A stretch of DNA of 64,000 nucleotides from Fabrea salina (GCA_022984795.1 JALIHJ010000020.1:227982-291981); one strand, 5' to 3'; positions 9,663 through 20,523 are shown, counted from the stretch's first letter. Notes: generated by a model not told the origin, from the letters alone. Program-made: numbers and translations.

Positions 9663-11171
9663 TTAAGAAGTCAGTCCATTTTCAATGCCTTCAAGTAAGT
9701 TTTCTAAGAACTTCTTAGTAACTTGGGTGTAGTTTGTGAGGTCGCTTTTATACTGGTAAAAAGGAGACTTGTTAAGAACTTCAGGGTCCAAAAACGGGTC
9801 CAGGGGCTTTTCTACAAGTTCGTGCAGGTGCTCGGTGTTTTCTTCTAGTTTTTCTTGGAGATGCTCGAATAAGTTCTTTTCGGGGCCAGATTCTAAGTAG
9901 TAACCAAAAGCATAGGTCCACTTAAGTACTCTGCGGCAGGTGATCACTTGTTCAGCGCCCAACTTGAGGAACTCCACTTCGCCTATGGGGTAGTTCTTCA
10001 TGTCATGCAGCAGTTGCATCTTTTCTTCCATAGCTCCTAACTGCTCCTGAGAAGCTATTCTTTGTGCTTTTTCGTGGTTGTTAAACCTTTCGAAGTACCA
10101 CATGTACTTGTTGAGTTCTGTTTTGATGTCAGCTCTTTTTTTCTCTTCTTTGCTTAGTTTGCTTTGCTCGTTGTTCATCTGTTCTTCGTACTTGTTGCAC
10201 CTGTAGAACCCTCCTGTCGCAGAGTTGTGGTCAGCCCACGGGCCCTGACACAGCCAACAGAACTCAAAACCACACCCACCTGCTTCCTTCCTGCAAGTCA
10301 TGTGGTTGCAGCCTTGGTTTTTTTCAATTGGCTTCTTGCACTTAGGGCACTCTTTAGTGTTGGCCAGGATCCAAGTGATGTTTTCAGACTCGTTGGAGTT
10401 CTTGACTTTCCACTCTTTAACTAGACTGCAGGGAGCAGGTCTGTGGGCTTCCTCTCCACAACTAAAGCAAAACACAAGCCCGCACTTACACTCTATTTCG
10501 TGAAGTCCTAAGTTGGGGTACTCTGCCACGTAGTTGCACCCTGGTGCAGGACAAAACTTGTAAACTGGGTTCTGGTGGGCAAAGTTTTCGCACTTAAGTC
10601 GTTTGTAAATCCAAAGGTTGTCGCTTGTGATATGTTTGAGGATCATGGTTTCTGGCAAAGCAAGTGTGCAGGAGTGCATGGGACATCTAGAGCCTATTAC
10701 AGTGTTAGAAAGTACTAAGTTGTCTATGTATAACCCCCAGCACTTGTTGCAGAACCCATGGCTGCACTGAAGTGCATCTTTGGACTCTTTAAGTTCGTAG
10801 CAAATTGGGCAGGCTCCTTCGTACCCCTGGATAAGTTTAATTGCTCCTAACTTGACTCCTCTGCTTTTTTCATAGTCAAAGTTGTCACAAGGAAGCGAGA
10901 TTCCAGCCTCAACTCTAACTTTCAACTCGTTGTCTAACCAGTCATCTTGCAACTTGTGCACTTTCCACATGTAAAATTGCAGCAGAATCAAAGCTTCGTC
11001 TTGAGAAATCCCCAAAAGTTCTGAGTACTCCTCTACTGTTTGGTTTAACTTGTTTTCGAGTTGGTCTAGAGGAATGATTTCGTATGAGTTTTGGCGTCTC
11101 AGACTGGGTGAAGGACTTTCGTCTTCTTCGTATTCCATTTCCCAGTCACTATCGAAAGAAGAATCTGACAT
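9663..11171 (-). CDS. Ariadne-type RBR E3 ubiquitin ligase
   Basis: The 502-residue protein has the RING1-IBR-RING2 series: CPICYE near residue 114 with its paired Cys/His ligands, the IBR segment (FCPAPGCNYVAEY... CKCGLVFCFSCGEEAHRPAPC), then RING2 (ECPKCKKPIEKNQGCNHMTC). In this family the Cys of GCNHMTC forms the thioester with ubiquitin, and it is present. The helical C-terminal third has the length and composition of the Ariadne autoinhibitory domain, so HHARI/ARIH-type cullin-linked function is likely. An acidic N-terminus (DSDWEMEYEEDESPSPS) is also Ariadne-like. Confidence 0.92.
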   Translation of the reverse strand: MSDSSFDSDWEMEYEEDESPSPSLRRQNSYEIIPLDQLENKLNQTVEEYSELLGISQDEALILLQFYMWKVHKLQDDWLDNELKVRVEAGISLPCDNFDYEKSRGVKLGAIKLIQGYEGACPICYELKESKDALQCSHGFCNKCWGLYIDNLVLSNTVIGSRCPMHSCTLALPETMILKHITSDNLWIYKRLKCENFAHQNPVYKFCPAPGCNYVAEYPNLGLHEIECKCGLVFCFSCGEEAHRPAPCSLVKEWKVKNSNESENITWILANTKECPKCKKPIEKNQGCNHMTCRKEAGGCGFEFCWLCQGPWADHNSATGGFYRCNKYEEQMNNEQSKLSKEEKKRADIKTELNKYMWYFERFNNHEKAQRIASQEQLGAMEEKMQLLHDMKNYPIGEVEFLKLGAEQVITCRRVLKWTYAFGYYLESGPEKNLFEHLQEKLEENTEHLHELVEKPLDPFLDPEVLNKSPFYQYKSDLTNYTQVTKKFLENLLEGIENGLTS

Positions 11172-11192
11172 TTATAAGCTATAAGTTTTTTA

Positions 11193-12305
11193 TTAGTGCG
11201 ATGTGGTAGACTCGTGGTACTCTACATTCCTCAGCAGAATCTTGGAGCTTGGGTGATAGATGTCGGTGTAGAGTTCGTGGTCTTCTGGGAAGGGGTCTTC
11301 AAGGGCCTTTTTGGCAGCTTCGTTCACAGCTTGCCTTACTTCTTTTTCGATGTCTTTGAGTTCCTGTTCTGAACTTAAACTGTGCTCAACCAGCAACTGC
11401 TTGACCTTTTCTATGGGGTCTTTTTGGGCTCGCATGCTTTGGATCTCTTCTCGGTTTCTGTAACTTATGCCTGGGTCGGACATTGAGTGACCGTGGTACC
11501 TGTAAGTGAGGAACTCGAGCCACACTGGACCGTTGTCGATGGAGTAGTTTTTAACGGCCTTGATGGTTTCCCTAACGTTGAAAATGTCTTGTGCATCTAT
11601 TTGGATTCCAGGAATGCGGTCTCCTCTTCTGAAGATTTCAGGGTTGAAACACGACCTTTCAATTGAAGTCCCCATGCCGTACAAGTTGTTTTCGCAGATA
11701 AAAATAGCTGGCAGTTTCCACAAACCAGCCATGTTTGCTCCTTCGTACAACTGACCCTGGTTAGAAGCCCCGTCGCCGTACATAACGAAAGCACAGTTCT
11801 TTTTGTTCCTGTACTTAAGTTCAAAAGCCAAACCCACTCCTACAGGACACTGAGCTCCTACGATTCCGTTGCCTCCGTAAAAGTTAGTTTCCTTGTTGTA
11901 GTAGTGCATAGAGCCTCCTTTGCCCTTAGAAGAACCTGTTTTTCTGCCAAACATCTCAGCAAAAATAGCGTGTGGAGACTCACCTCTCATGTAAGCTTGG
12001 CCATGATCTCTGTAAGCAGTGATCAAGTAGTCTTCAAAAGTAGCCCCTGCCTCCATGCCTACTGCCACTGCTTCTTGCCCGTCGGACAAGTGGCAGAAGC
12101 CCCTGATTTCTTTGTTCTTGTAGTAGTTGTCAGCAGTGATTTCTATACGGCGAATAGTAATCATGTCACGTAGGTACTGAATAAGCTCTTCCTTGGTGGT
12201 GGTTGCTTCTTTGGGCAGAAAGGACTCTTCAAGGTTGTGGAACTTAGAACTGGGAAGGGGCACTTTTATTGAGGAGAAACCTCTGGCAAAGGCTCTTTTC
12301 AACAT
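11193..12305 (-). CDS. PDHA1: Pyruvate dehydrogenase E1 component, alpha subunit
   Basis: The 370-residue protein matches mitochondrial PDH E1 alpha throughout: YRDHGQAYMRG, the GKGGSMHYY loop, the thiamine diphosphate motif starting GDGASNQGQLYEGANMAG and ENNLYGMG. It decarboxylates pyruvate in the matrix as the first step of the PDH complex. The phosphorylation loop YRYHGHSMSDPGISYR keeps both serines that PDH kinase modifies in animals, so kinase control is likely conserved. The N-terminus MLKRAFARGFSSIKV is a basic presequence with a plausible mitochondrial cleavage region. The start has the recurrent TAATAAATG context. Confidence 0.96.
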   Translation of the reverse strand: MLKRAFARGFSSIKVPLPSSKFHNLEESFLPKEATTTKEELIQYLRDMITIRRIEITADNYYKNKEIRGFCHLSDGQEAVAVGMEAGATFEDYLITAYRDHGQAYMRGESPHAIFAEMFGRKTGSSKGKGGSMHYYNKETNFYGGNGIVGAQCPVGVGLAFELKYRNKKNCAFVMYGDGASNQGQLYEGANMAGLWKLPAIFICENNLYGMGTSIERSCFNPEIFRRGDRIPGIQIDAQDIFNVRETIKAVKNYSIDNGPVWLEFLTYRYHGHSMSDPGISYRNREEIQSMRAQKDPIEKVKQLLVEHSLSSEQELKDIEKEVRQAVNEAAKKALEDPFPEDHELYTDIYHPSSKILLRNVEYHESTTSH

Positions 12306-12389
12306 TTATTATGGTTATTCAAGTAACTACTTAAGTGTTTAATAACTGTAAACTTCACGAATATGGAATTGTGGCAATTAAAGTTAAGA
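12306..12389. other. Short AT-rich spacer, no gene seen
   Basis: These 84 bases separate the small MGC protein gene from the PDH E1 alpha start. They are AT-rich and hold no conserved coding frame. They probably carry the 3' end of one transcript and the promoter of the other. Confidence 0.6.
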
Positions 12390-12596
12390 TTACTCTGGGC
12401 TTTCTGAGTGGATTTTTATTCTATATATACTTTCGTCCACCTTGAACTCACACAACAGGGAGGAACCCTCAGATTTAGGTGGAGAGGGTATCTCTATATG
12501 CTTGAAGTCGATGTTTTTTGTTTCCTCTCCTAGTTCGTTTTTGTGTGAGAAAACTGCAGCATCAGACACCTTTTTTTTGGTATTAAAACAACCCAT
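12390..12596 (-). CDS. Small putatively N-acylated protein of unknown function
   Basis: This 68-residue frame begins MGCFNTKKK. Gly2 with Thr6 fits N-myristoylation, and the adjacent Cys3 could be palmitoylated, so membrane attachment is the best guess. The remainder is short, charged and without recognisable domains. It sits 39 bases after the stop of the ZNF598-type gene and 84 bases before the PDH gene on the same strand. It is supported by an ATG in an AT-rich start context and by filling the gap at the local gene density, not by homology. Confidence 0.6.
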   Translation of the reverse strand: MGCFNTKKKVSDAAVFSHKNELGEETKNIDFKHIEIPSPPKSEGSSLLCEFKVDESIYRIKIHSESPE

Positions 12597-12635
12597 TCAA
12601 TTATTATCCATATTTCTAACTCTTCAATTAGTTAA

Positions 12636-14072
12636 TCACTTTTTGAGTCTTCCCGGTCTTTTGTTCATTCTTTGGGGCAGTCTGACAAGTTTGAGTTTGG
12701 GCTTTTGGGTTCTTTTTTCGATTTCAGAAACTAAGTTAGGCAGAAGGGGGTTGCCTTGGAGTTTGTTTTTGATCAGTTCTAAAGCTTCAGTTGTTTCTTC
12801 TGGTTTCACGATCTCTAACAAAGCTCCTAAGAACTCTTCGGTTTCTATGAGTTTGCAACTCAGCAATTGGATGTTTTCAAGTAGCACTGGGAACTTACTT
12901 TCTAAGTTGCTTGGGAAGAGCTTGTTTAGCACTTGGGAGACTCCTTGAGGAGGAACTCCTGCCATTGAGAGTTGGCTCCTAAGGTCTTCTTGAGTGGACT
13001 TGTTCTCTGCAAGTAAGTTGGCTAGTTCTTGGGAAGTGAGTTTTTCTTGTTTGAACTCTTCGATGTAAGTATGCAGCGGCAAAGCTTTAGGTGCACCTTG
13101 GAGACTTGGAAACTCTTCAGCTGAGAAAAAAGGATTGTGCTGAGTTCTTTGGACCTGAGGCTGCATTTCAGAGGAGTTCCTTAGTCTGAAGCCCAAGTTG
13201 ATTCTTGGGTGCTTGTTTTTGTTATGGACTTTTAACTCGTTTTTAGTTTTAAACAAGTGGTTGTTCTTTTGAATGCAGTTTTGGTTTTTGCAAACGTAGT
13301 GGAGTAAGTTTTGGTGGTACTCAAGTTCATTAAGCTCGTCAAAAGTTTGGAAGCACAGTGTGCAGATGTACTCGTCAAAAGATTCTTCTGAACTTAGGGA
13401 GTTAACAAAGGAGTCTTCACTTTGTTCCTCAAAAAACCCTGAATGTATTTCTCGGATGTGAGTGCTTAGTTCTCTAGGACTCCCAAAAACCATTTCGTAG
13501 CCGAACTCACAGTTGTTGCACAGGTAGTGCTTCATTTCGTTGTGCTTTCTGAGAGACCGAGTGTCAAAGAGGTACTCAGGACACAAACTGCACTGGACAT
13601 GGTTCTTTTTAAGGTGTTGTTGGTACTGACTTGCACCAAAGAACTCAGCTTCTAAAGCAAACATTTTGCAGTTTTCAAGACAAAGCAGACACAAGTGACT
13701 TTTGTGAGCCCTTAAAACGTGTTGGTCCAGTTCACAATAAGACTCAAAAACTTTCGAACACTGCTTGCAAACAACCTTGGTAAGTTTCTGGATTCTGTAG
13801 AACTCAGCTTTGTCTTCAAAGTGCATTCTGGAGTTTTTTTCGAAGACTAACTTACAAGTTTTTTTGTTTTTTAACTGGTTGCAGAACTCTGAGTAACTTT
13901 TAGAGTGACTAGGAGTCACAAAGATATGGTTAGGTTTCTTTCTGCAAATAGGACACTTGCTGGTGGCTGAGAAGTACCTCATTTTGAACCAGCACTCAGA
14001 ACAGATCTCAAGGTGTCCGCACTCCTGCACACAAACTTGTATTATTTTTCCAGAGCAAAGCAAACACTCCAT
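12636..14072 (-). CDS. ZNF598: ZNF598/Hel2-like RING and C2H2 E3 ubiquitin ligase
   Basis: The 478-residue protein opens with a RING finger (CLLCSGKIIQVCVQECGHLEICSECWFKM, then CPICRK) followed by a run of C2H2-like fingers to residue ~290, and a low-complexity C-terminal half. This order is characteristic of ZNF598/Hel2, which marks collided ribosomes with ubiquitin in quality control. The motif NPFFSAEEFPSLQGAP near residue 310 resembles the conserved short segment (eFPsL) found in ZNF598. The gene stops with TGA, one of several direct demonstrations that TGA is a stop here. Confidence 0.88.
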   Translation of the reverse strand: MECLLCSGKIIQVCVQECGHLEICSECWFKMRYFSATSKCPICRKKPNHIFVTPSHSKSYSEFCNQLKNKKTCKLVFEKNSRMHFEDKAEFYRIQKLTKVVCKQCSKVFESYCELDQHVLRAHKSHLCLLCLENCKMFALEAEFFGASQYQQHLKKNHVQCSLCPEYLFDTRSLRKHNEMKHYLCNNCEFGYEMVFGSPRELSTHIREIHSGFFEEQSEDSFVNSLSSEESFDEYICTLCFQTFDELNELEYHQNLLHYVCKNQNCIQKNNHLFKTKNELKVHNKNKHPRINLGFRLRNSSEMQPQVQRTQHNPFFSAEEFPSLQGAPKALPLHTYIEEFKQEKLTSQELANLLAENKSTQEDLRSQLSMAGVPPQGVSQVLNKLFPSNLESKFPVLLENIQLLSCKLIETEEFLGALLEIVKPEETTEALELIKNKLQGNPLLPNLVSEIEKRTQKPKLKLVRLPQRMNKRPGRLKK

Positions 14073-14075
14073 TTA

Positions 14076-14675
14076 TTACGAGTCTAGTTTTAGCCACCCA
14101 AACATTGAGTCTTTTTTTTTCAAGGCTTCTTTGATTTCGTCAGTTCTGTTGCCAACGTCAAATACTGGAAGCATGCTTCTTTTGGGTTGCGGCTTTTTAT
14201 TGGGGATGCGTGTGGACTTAAGACTTGAGCTTCTGCGTCTAGCTCTCAGTCTGCCATCTAAACTTTCTTGGTTTTTAATGTCTTGCTTAGCTTTGGAACT
14301 GCTGGAGTTGCTCCAGGTAGTGTGTTTTTCCACTACGTCTTCAACTTCGTTGCTGGCTTGTTGGAAGTCTTTGACTCCTGAAAAGGACCTTCTAGATGCT
14401 CGTTTCTGTGAACTCCTAGATATGAGTTTGCTTTGGTCAAGCACTTCTGCAACCGTTGGGTTGGATAAAAGTCCTTTCATTCTGGACTGGTAGTGCAAGT
14501 AGCGGTGGTCATTGAAGCTCGAGTAGTACTCCATTGCTCTCTAATTAGGGTTTACCGAGTAAAGCTGCATTAATTCGTTAATTAAAGTAACAGTGCAACT
14601 AACATCTATTTGAGTTTCAAGGTCCAGGAGTTTTTCAGCAAAGTTTTCAGGCAGTTTCGGGGTTTCTTCTTGCAT
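14076..14675 (-). CDS. Unidentified protein, two exons joined over a 15-base intron
   Basis: Exon 1 runs 14675-14556 and exon 2 14540-14076, giving 194 residues. The upper exon alone is too short to be noticed, but its frame (KLPENFAEKLLDLE...) continues exactly into exon 2 once 14541-14555 is removed. The joined N-terminus aligns with that of the gene at 24151: NFAEK(L/V)LDLE, LYS(R/K)A(M/V)E(Y/H)Y and Y..YQ.R.K.LLS. The two are therefore diverged relatives over ~75 residues. The rest is a basic Ser-rich segment ending in DSMFGWLKLDS. No known domain is recognised. The stop TAA is three bases from the next ATG. Confidence 0.75.
14541..14555 (-). other. 15-base intron
   Basis: On the minus strand this reads GTAAACCCTAATTAG. 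Removing it joins codon TCG to AGA in phase 0 and restores a protein that aligns with the 24151 product on both sides of the junction. If retained, the intron itself ends in an in-frame TAG. Confidence 0.82.
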
Positions 14676-14691
14676 TATTTATTAGTTATTA

Positions 14692-15177
14692 TTATTTGAG
14701 TCTTTTTAATTTAGAATGCAATGTAATTTGGGGTTTGTCTGTGGACTGGTTGGCACTTAAACGGTTTTTGGGGACCCTTGAAAATGACTTGTTTTGGGAA
14801 CTTGAAAGGATTGGAGGGAGTTTGCCTTTGGTTGAAGGAGTCACGCTATGGGACCTAGGAGCTTTAGGAATAAAGGGCGTTGGTCCTTTTTTGTAAAGGT
14901 AGTTGAATTCAGGGTAGTACTGCCCAGGTGCAGGCGACTCAGGCAAGCTCTTTTCAAAGCTTCTGTTGGTTCTGCTTCTGAACACAGGACTTTCGTTGGC
15001 ACTAGTGTTTTTCTTCTGTGTGTGGACGGAGCTAGGCACTCTTTTTTTAATTTTAAACGGAGGCGAGCGCTTTCTGGAAAGAACTCTTTTGAGGAAGTCA
15101 TTTTCTTTAGACAAGATTACTCCGATTCTAGACATCATGGGCTTCAGGTAAGATGTGTAGTCAAAGTTACTCTTCAT
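14692..15177 (-). CDS. Basic Pro/Ser-rich protein with a PGxY motif
   Basis: The 161-residue product is rich in Lys, Ser and Pro. It contains SPAPGQYYPEFN near residue 82 followed by KKGPTPFIPKAPR, which resembles the sperm-tail PG-rich repeat (STPGR/SHIPPO) seen in microtubule-associated ciliary proteins. One degenerate unit is too little for firm assignment. The ATG lies inside the last codons of the upstream methyltransferase gene (11-base overlap on the same strand); if that is not tolerated, the next Met (14th residue, at about 15138) would be the start. Confidence 0.65.
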   Translation of the reverse strand: MKSNFDYTSYLKPMMSRIGVILSKENDFLKRVLSRKRSPPFKIKKRVPSSVHTQKKNTSANESPVFRSRTNRSFEKSLPESPAPGQYYPEFNYLYKKGPTPFIPKAPRSHSVTPSTKGKLPPILSSSQNKSFSRVPKNRLSANQSTDKPQITLHSKLKRLK

Positions 15178-15790
15178 TATTAAATTTACTTTTTCTTATA
15201 ACTGTTAAAGCTTCACAACCCTCTCTCCGCTCCAGCAACTTCAAACCTTCTAAGTGTCCGTTTGCTTCTTCGTAAAGCAAGTACATAACTCCTGAGTCAC
15301 TCAACATTTCGTTCGCTACTGGAAGCAGTTGGTCAATGAACTCCCTACCTCTAGTTCCTCCAGCGTAGCTTGAAGAAATGTCTTTTTTGAGTTGGGCTTC
15401 TTTGTACTCTTCTTCCGGAGTAACTACGTAGGGCGGGTTGCACACTATAACGTCTACCTTTCCTTTAAAGTTGATGTTTGCAAACACACTAGTTGTCACA
15501 AAGTCCACCAAAGTCACTGAGTTAGCTGCAGCTGTTCTGCTTGCTAGCAAAGAAGCTTTGTGGTTGATGTCAACTCCTACTAAGTAACAAGACTCCAAGT
15601 GGACTCCTAAAGAAGCCAAGACTGCCCCTGAACCCACTCCGATCTCCACTACAATTGTGGGCTTCAAAGCTTTAATGAAGTCCAAGTCCCCCAGTAAAGC
15701 GTCAATCATAAGAAAGGTGTCTTGTGAAGCTGGGTAAACTTCTTTGCGGTCTTGACTCAAAACGTGTTTTAAGTCAGGCGAAAAAGCCAT
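15167..15790 (-). CDS. N6AMT1: N6AMT1/Mtq2-type eRF1 glutamine methyltransferase
   Basis: The 207-residue protein has the HemK-family class I methyltransferase fold: VYPASQDTFLMIDAL at the N-terminus, the SAM-binding VVEIGVGSGAVL near residue 47, and the catalytic NPPY motif (VIVCNPPYV) near residue 116. VYP/EP(A/S)(E/Q)DTFL is typical of the eukaryotic enzyme that methylates the GGQ glutamine of release factor eRF1 with a Trm112 partner. The start codon is only five bases from the ATG of the divergently oriented gene at 15796. Confidence 0.92.
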   Translation of the reverse strand: MAFSPDLKHVLSQDRKEVYPASQDTFLMIDALLGDLDFIKALKPTIVVEIGVGSGAVLASLGVHLESCYLVGVDINHKASLLASRTAAANSVTLVDFVTTSVFANINFKGKVDVIVCNPPYVVTPEEEYKEAQLKKDISSSYAGGTRGREFIDQLLPVANEMLSDSGVMYLLYEEANGHLEGLKLLERREGCEALTVIRKSKFNNEE

Positions 15791-15795
15791 GTAAA

Positions 15796-17567
<1,772 letters not shown>

Positions 17568-17587
17568 TTATTAGCTAGCTAGTTATA

Positions 17588-18109
17588 ATGTTTTTTGTGC
17601 TTAGTTTAAAGAAGAATTTACTAGTTACTCCTGAGTTCCTTGGACAGAAATTAAGCACACACTTACACAACTTGCTGAAAAAAGCTGTTGAGGGGTCTTT
17701 TTCCACGAAGTACGGGTACATCGTGAAGGTACTTACAATAGACAAAGCAGGAGCGGGAAAAGTCCAGGACGGAGATGCCAACGTGATCTTTCCTCTGAGT
17801 TACAAAGCTCTGGTCTTCATGCCTTACAAAGGAGAAATACTTGACGCAATAGTTGAAGGTGTATCAGACATGGGCTTCGAAGCATCTGTAGGCCCACTTA
17901 AGTTGTACTCTGCCAAACCGAACTTAGTAACAGACTACTACTTCGACGAAGAAGCAAGGCCCCAACCCCGCTGGGTCCACAGACAAGACCCCAACAAAGT
18001 CATTCAGCCCTCAGGCGAAGTCAGAGTCAAGATTTCAGGCACTAGGGTTTCTGGCAATGACATGTTTGGCGTCTGCGACATTAACGAGGAGTACTTAGGA
18101 ACTCTTTAA
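17588..18109 (+). CDS. POLR2G: RNA polymerase II subunit RPB7
   Basis: The 173-residue protein has the two-domain layout of RPB7: an N-terminal RNP-like domain (MFFVLSLKKNLLVTP..., EGSFSTKYGYIVKVLTID, GAGKVQDGDANVIFPLSYKA) and a C-terminal S1-type OB fold (FMPYKGEILDAIVEGVSDMGF) ending in the conserved DINEEYLG. RPB7 pairs with RPB4 on the polymerase stalk. KYGYI and GTRVSGNDMF match RPB7 better than the Pol I or Pol III equivalents. Its TAA overlaps the TAA of the convergent dehydrogenase gene; 20 bases separate its start from that of RUVBL2. Confidence 0.9.
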   Translation: MFFVLSLKKNLLVTPEFLGQKLSTHLHNLLKKAVEGSFSTKYGYIVKVLTIDKAGAGKVQDGDANVIFPLSYKALVFMPYKGEILDAIVEGVSDMGFEASVGPLKLYSAKPNLVTDYYFDEEARPQPRWVHRQDPNKVIQPSGEVRVKISGTRVSGNDMFGVCDINEEYLGTL

Positions 18110-20523
18110 TTACCTAAAGACTTAGAAATCTTTTCGTGTAAGTCTTTCATGTGGTTGTCGAAGTCGCACTTGTTGCCCTCAGACGCAGCACTTAAAGGGG
18201 GCTTGGAAATCACCTGGACTTCCTTGCCAAAGAACTTACTAAGCAAAGGCACCACGAAGTTCATGGCCCCTTGGCCTTGGGGTTCTTCTTGAACCCAAAC
18301 AACTTCTTCAAAGTTTTCAGACTCAAGTAGCTCCGAAAGGTAGTCTTTGGGAAACGGTGCTAGTTGCTCTAATAGCAGCACAGACAAGTCTTTGTTGGAG
18401 TTAAGTATCTCCAAATACACTTTGCCACTGCAAACTAACAGTTTCTTGGAACCTGAACCAAGGGTGTTCAAAACAGCAGGTTTAAAGGAAGTTCCAGGTC
18501 CAAGTTCTTCTATTTGGGAAATTGCTAGTTTGTGCCTAAGTCCACTCTTCGGCGTAGCAACTACTAAAGGCCTTCTGAAGTCTCTGAGCATTTGTCTGCG
18601 CAGAAGGTGGAAGTAGTTAGCAGGAACAACGTTGTTCACCACTTCCAAGTTAACTTGCTGCGCTTCGAAGTCGTTAACTGCTTCTAGTGCCCTTTCGATC
18701 CTTGCAGAGGAGTGGTCAGGCCCCATGCCTTCTTGGCCGTGAGGCAGCAGTAAAACCATGCCGCTTTGTCTAAGCCACTTGCTTTCTCCACTGCTTATGA
18801 ACTGGTCCATGATGCCTTGTCCCATGTTAGAAAAGTCTCCGAACTGGGCTTCCCACATAACTAAGTTTTTGGGGTTGTCTAAAGAGTACCCGTACTCAAA
18901 CCCCAAGACTCCCAGTTCTGACAGTAAACTATTCACTACACTGAAGTTCCCTAGTTGTTTAAGGGGAAAGTAAACTTCTTCTGTTTCTTGGCAAAAGAAC
19001 CCTGCGTTCCTATGAGTAAAGGTTCCCCTGATACTGTCTTCTCCACAAATTCTCACATTAAAGCCTTCTTCAAGCAAAGACCCGACTGCCATTGCTTCAG
19101 CAGTGCTCCAGTCCACAAGGTTCTTTTCGAGGTTTTTGAGTCGGTTCGAAATATGGCCTTTCTGGAGAATAGGGTGCACTTTCAAGTTAGAAGGAACTTT
19201 AACGGAGGCCTCAGCTATGCTTTTCAAGTGGTTTATTTCCCTTCCTGTTTGGATGACTTTGTTTGAATGGAGTGGAGACATACTTCTCCACTGTTCTCTA
19301 AAAGAGTCTATTTTCAGCCAGCCCTTTTGGTCTTTTTCTAGGTTTTCAAAGTTAGTGTTGCTGAACTCAGTGTTTAACGCTTCTTCTAGTTGGGACTTAG
19401 TTTTTTGGTAAACCTTTTCAGACAAAATCCCTTCTTCTTTGAGTTTTCGGGCGTAACTCTGAGTACAGCCTTCCATTTCCCTGATGATTTGGTACATCTT
19501 GGGGTTAGTAATCCCTGGTTCGTCAACTTCGTTGTGCCCGTACTTCCTGTAGCCAACCAAGTCTACGGCAAAGTCTTTGTTGAACTTGTTTCTATACTCC
19601 ACTGCCAACTGGCACATCTTAACAGCTTCTTCAGGGCACATAGCGTTTACGTGGACTACTGGAGCTCCTATTATCTTAAACACGTCAGTGCAGTAAGGAG
19701 TTGACCTGCCTAGGTTTTCAGGGGTAGTAAATCCTAACTGGTTGTTAGCAACCAAGTGCAAACTCCCTCCTACTTGGAAGTCAGGCAAGTGACTCATTTG
19801 GGCTAGCTCGTAAACTACCCCTTGTCCTCCAAGACTTGCGTCTCCGTGCACAGACACGTTCATAGCTTTGAACCCTCCATCTTGTTTAGAACGCGTTTTC
19901 CCCATACTCACTGCACCGCCTACTTCTAAGTGTGAAGGGTTGTGGAGCATACTTACTCTCAAAGGCTTTAGTTCAGACCTCATATGGGTAACTGCTATGT
20001 GGGTGCTGATATCGTCCACGAAGTAGTAGTAATCCTTGTTGAGTTCAGGCGGCATCAAAGAGTTGCCTTTAATCTTGTAGAAAAGGTTCCTCATGGGGTA
20101 CCCCATCAAGCTGACCAACACCGCGAGTTTACCCCGGTGGGCGATGTTTAGGACAACCCAAGAGTCACTCTCAGTCTTGTAAGTTTGGAAAATGGAGTAA
20201 AGTGCCGGTACAAGAGACTCAGTGCCTTCGCCTGAGTACCTTTTGTAAGTAGAAAACTTCTTTTGGCAAAAAGACTCGAAACTGTCTGCCATTTGAAGGA
20301 GTCTGAAGGTGTTTAACTTCTGCGAAGGAGAAAGTGGCTGGAGCATAAGTTGTTCATAGCGGGAGTAAAGCCAGTCTTGTTCTTGGGAACTCACATGTTC
20401 GAACTCCACCCCTACACTTCCTTTGTAAAGGTCGAACTCGTTATTCTTATGAATTAGCGGGTTAGTTTTGGCTAGTTTAGAGGAGTTTTCCCTAGAAAAC
20501 CTACGTCTAAGAATCCGCCACAT
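18106..20523 (-). CDS. 2-oxoacid dehydrogenase E1 (OGDH family, DHTKD1-like)
   Basis: The 805-residue protein belongs to the thiamine-dependent E1 family of 2-oxoglutarate/2-oxoadipate dehydrogenases: GEGTESLVPAL, AHRGKLAVL (family usually PHRGRLNVL), NPSHLEVGG, HGDASLGGQGVVYE, NNQLGFTTPENLGRS and YGHNEVDEP are in order, with the transketolase-like C-terminal half (LLPHGQEGMGPDHSS). NNQLGFTTP, RSTPYCTD and the residues around EYRNKFNKD fit DHTKD1 (2-oxoadipate, lysine breakdown) better than OGDH, and the protein is short like DHTKD1. Classical OGDH remains possible. MWRILRRRFSREN is a clear mitochondrial presequence. Confidence 0.87.
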   Translation of the reverse strand: MWRILRRRFSRENSSKLAKTNPLIHKNNEFDLYKGSVGVEFEHVSSQEQDWLYSRYEQLMLQPLSPSQKLNTFRLLQMADSFESFCQKKFSTYKRYSGEGTESLVPALYSIFQTYKTESDSWVVLNIAHRGKLAVLVSLMGYPMRNLFYKIKGNSLMPPELNKDYYYFVDDISTHIAVTHMRSELKPLRVSMLHNPSHLEVGGAVSMGKTRSKQDGGFKAMNVSVHGDASLGGQGVVYELAQMSHLPDFQVGGSLHLVANNQLGFTTPENLGRSTPYCTDVFKIIGAPVVHVNAMCPEEAVKMCQLAVEYRNKFNKDFAVDLVGYRKYGHNEVDEPGITNPKMYQIIREMEGCTQSYARKLKEEGILSEKVYQKTKSQLEEALNTEFSNTNFENLEKDQKGWLKIDSFREQWRSMSPLHSNKVIQTGREINHLKSIAEASVKVPSNLKVHPILQKGHISNRLKNLEKNLVDWSTAEAMAVGSLLEEGFNVRICGEDSIRGTFTHRNAGFFCQETEEVYFPLKQLGNFSVVNSLLSELGVLGFEYGYSLDNPKNLVMWEAQFGDFSNMGQGIMDQFISSGESKWLRQSGMVLLLPHGQEGMGPDHSSARIERALEAVNDFEAQQVNLEVVNNVVPANYFHLLRRQMLRDFRRPLVVATPKSGLRHKLAISQIEELGPGTSFKPAVLNTLGSGSKKLLVCSGKVYLEILNSNKDLSVLLLEQLAPFPKDYLSELLESENFEEVVWVQEEPQGQGAMNFVVPLLSKFFGKEVQVISKPPLSAASEGNKCDFDNHMKDLHEKISKSLGN

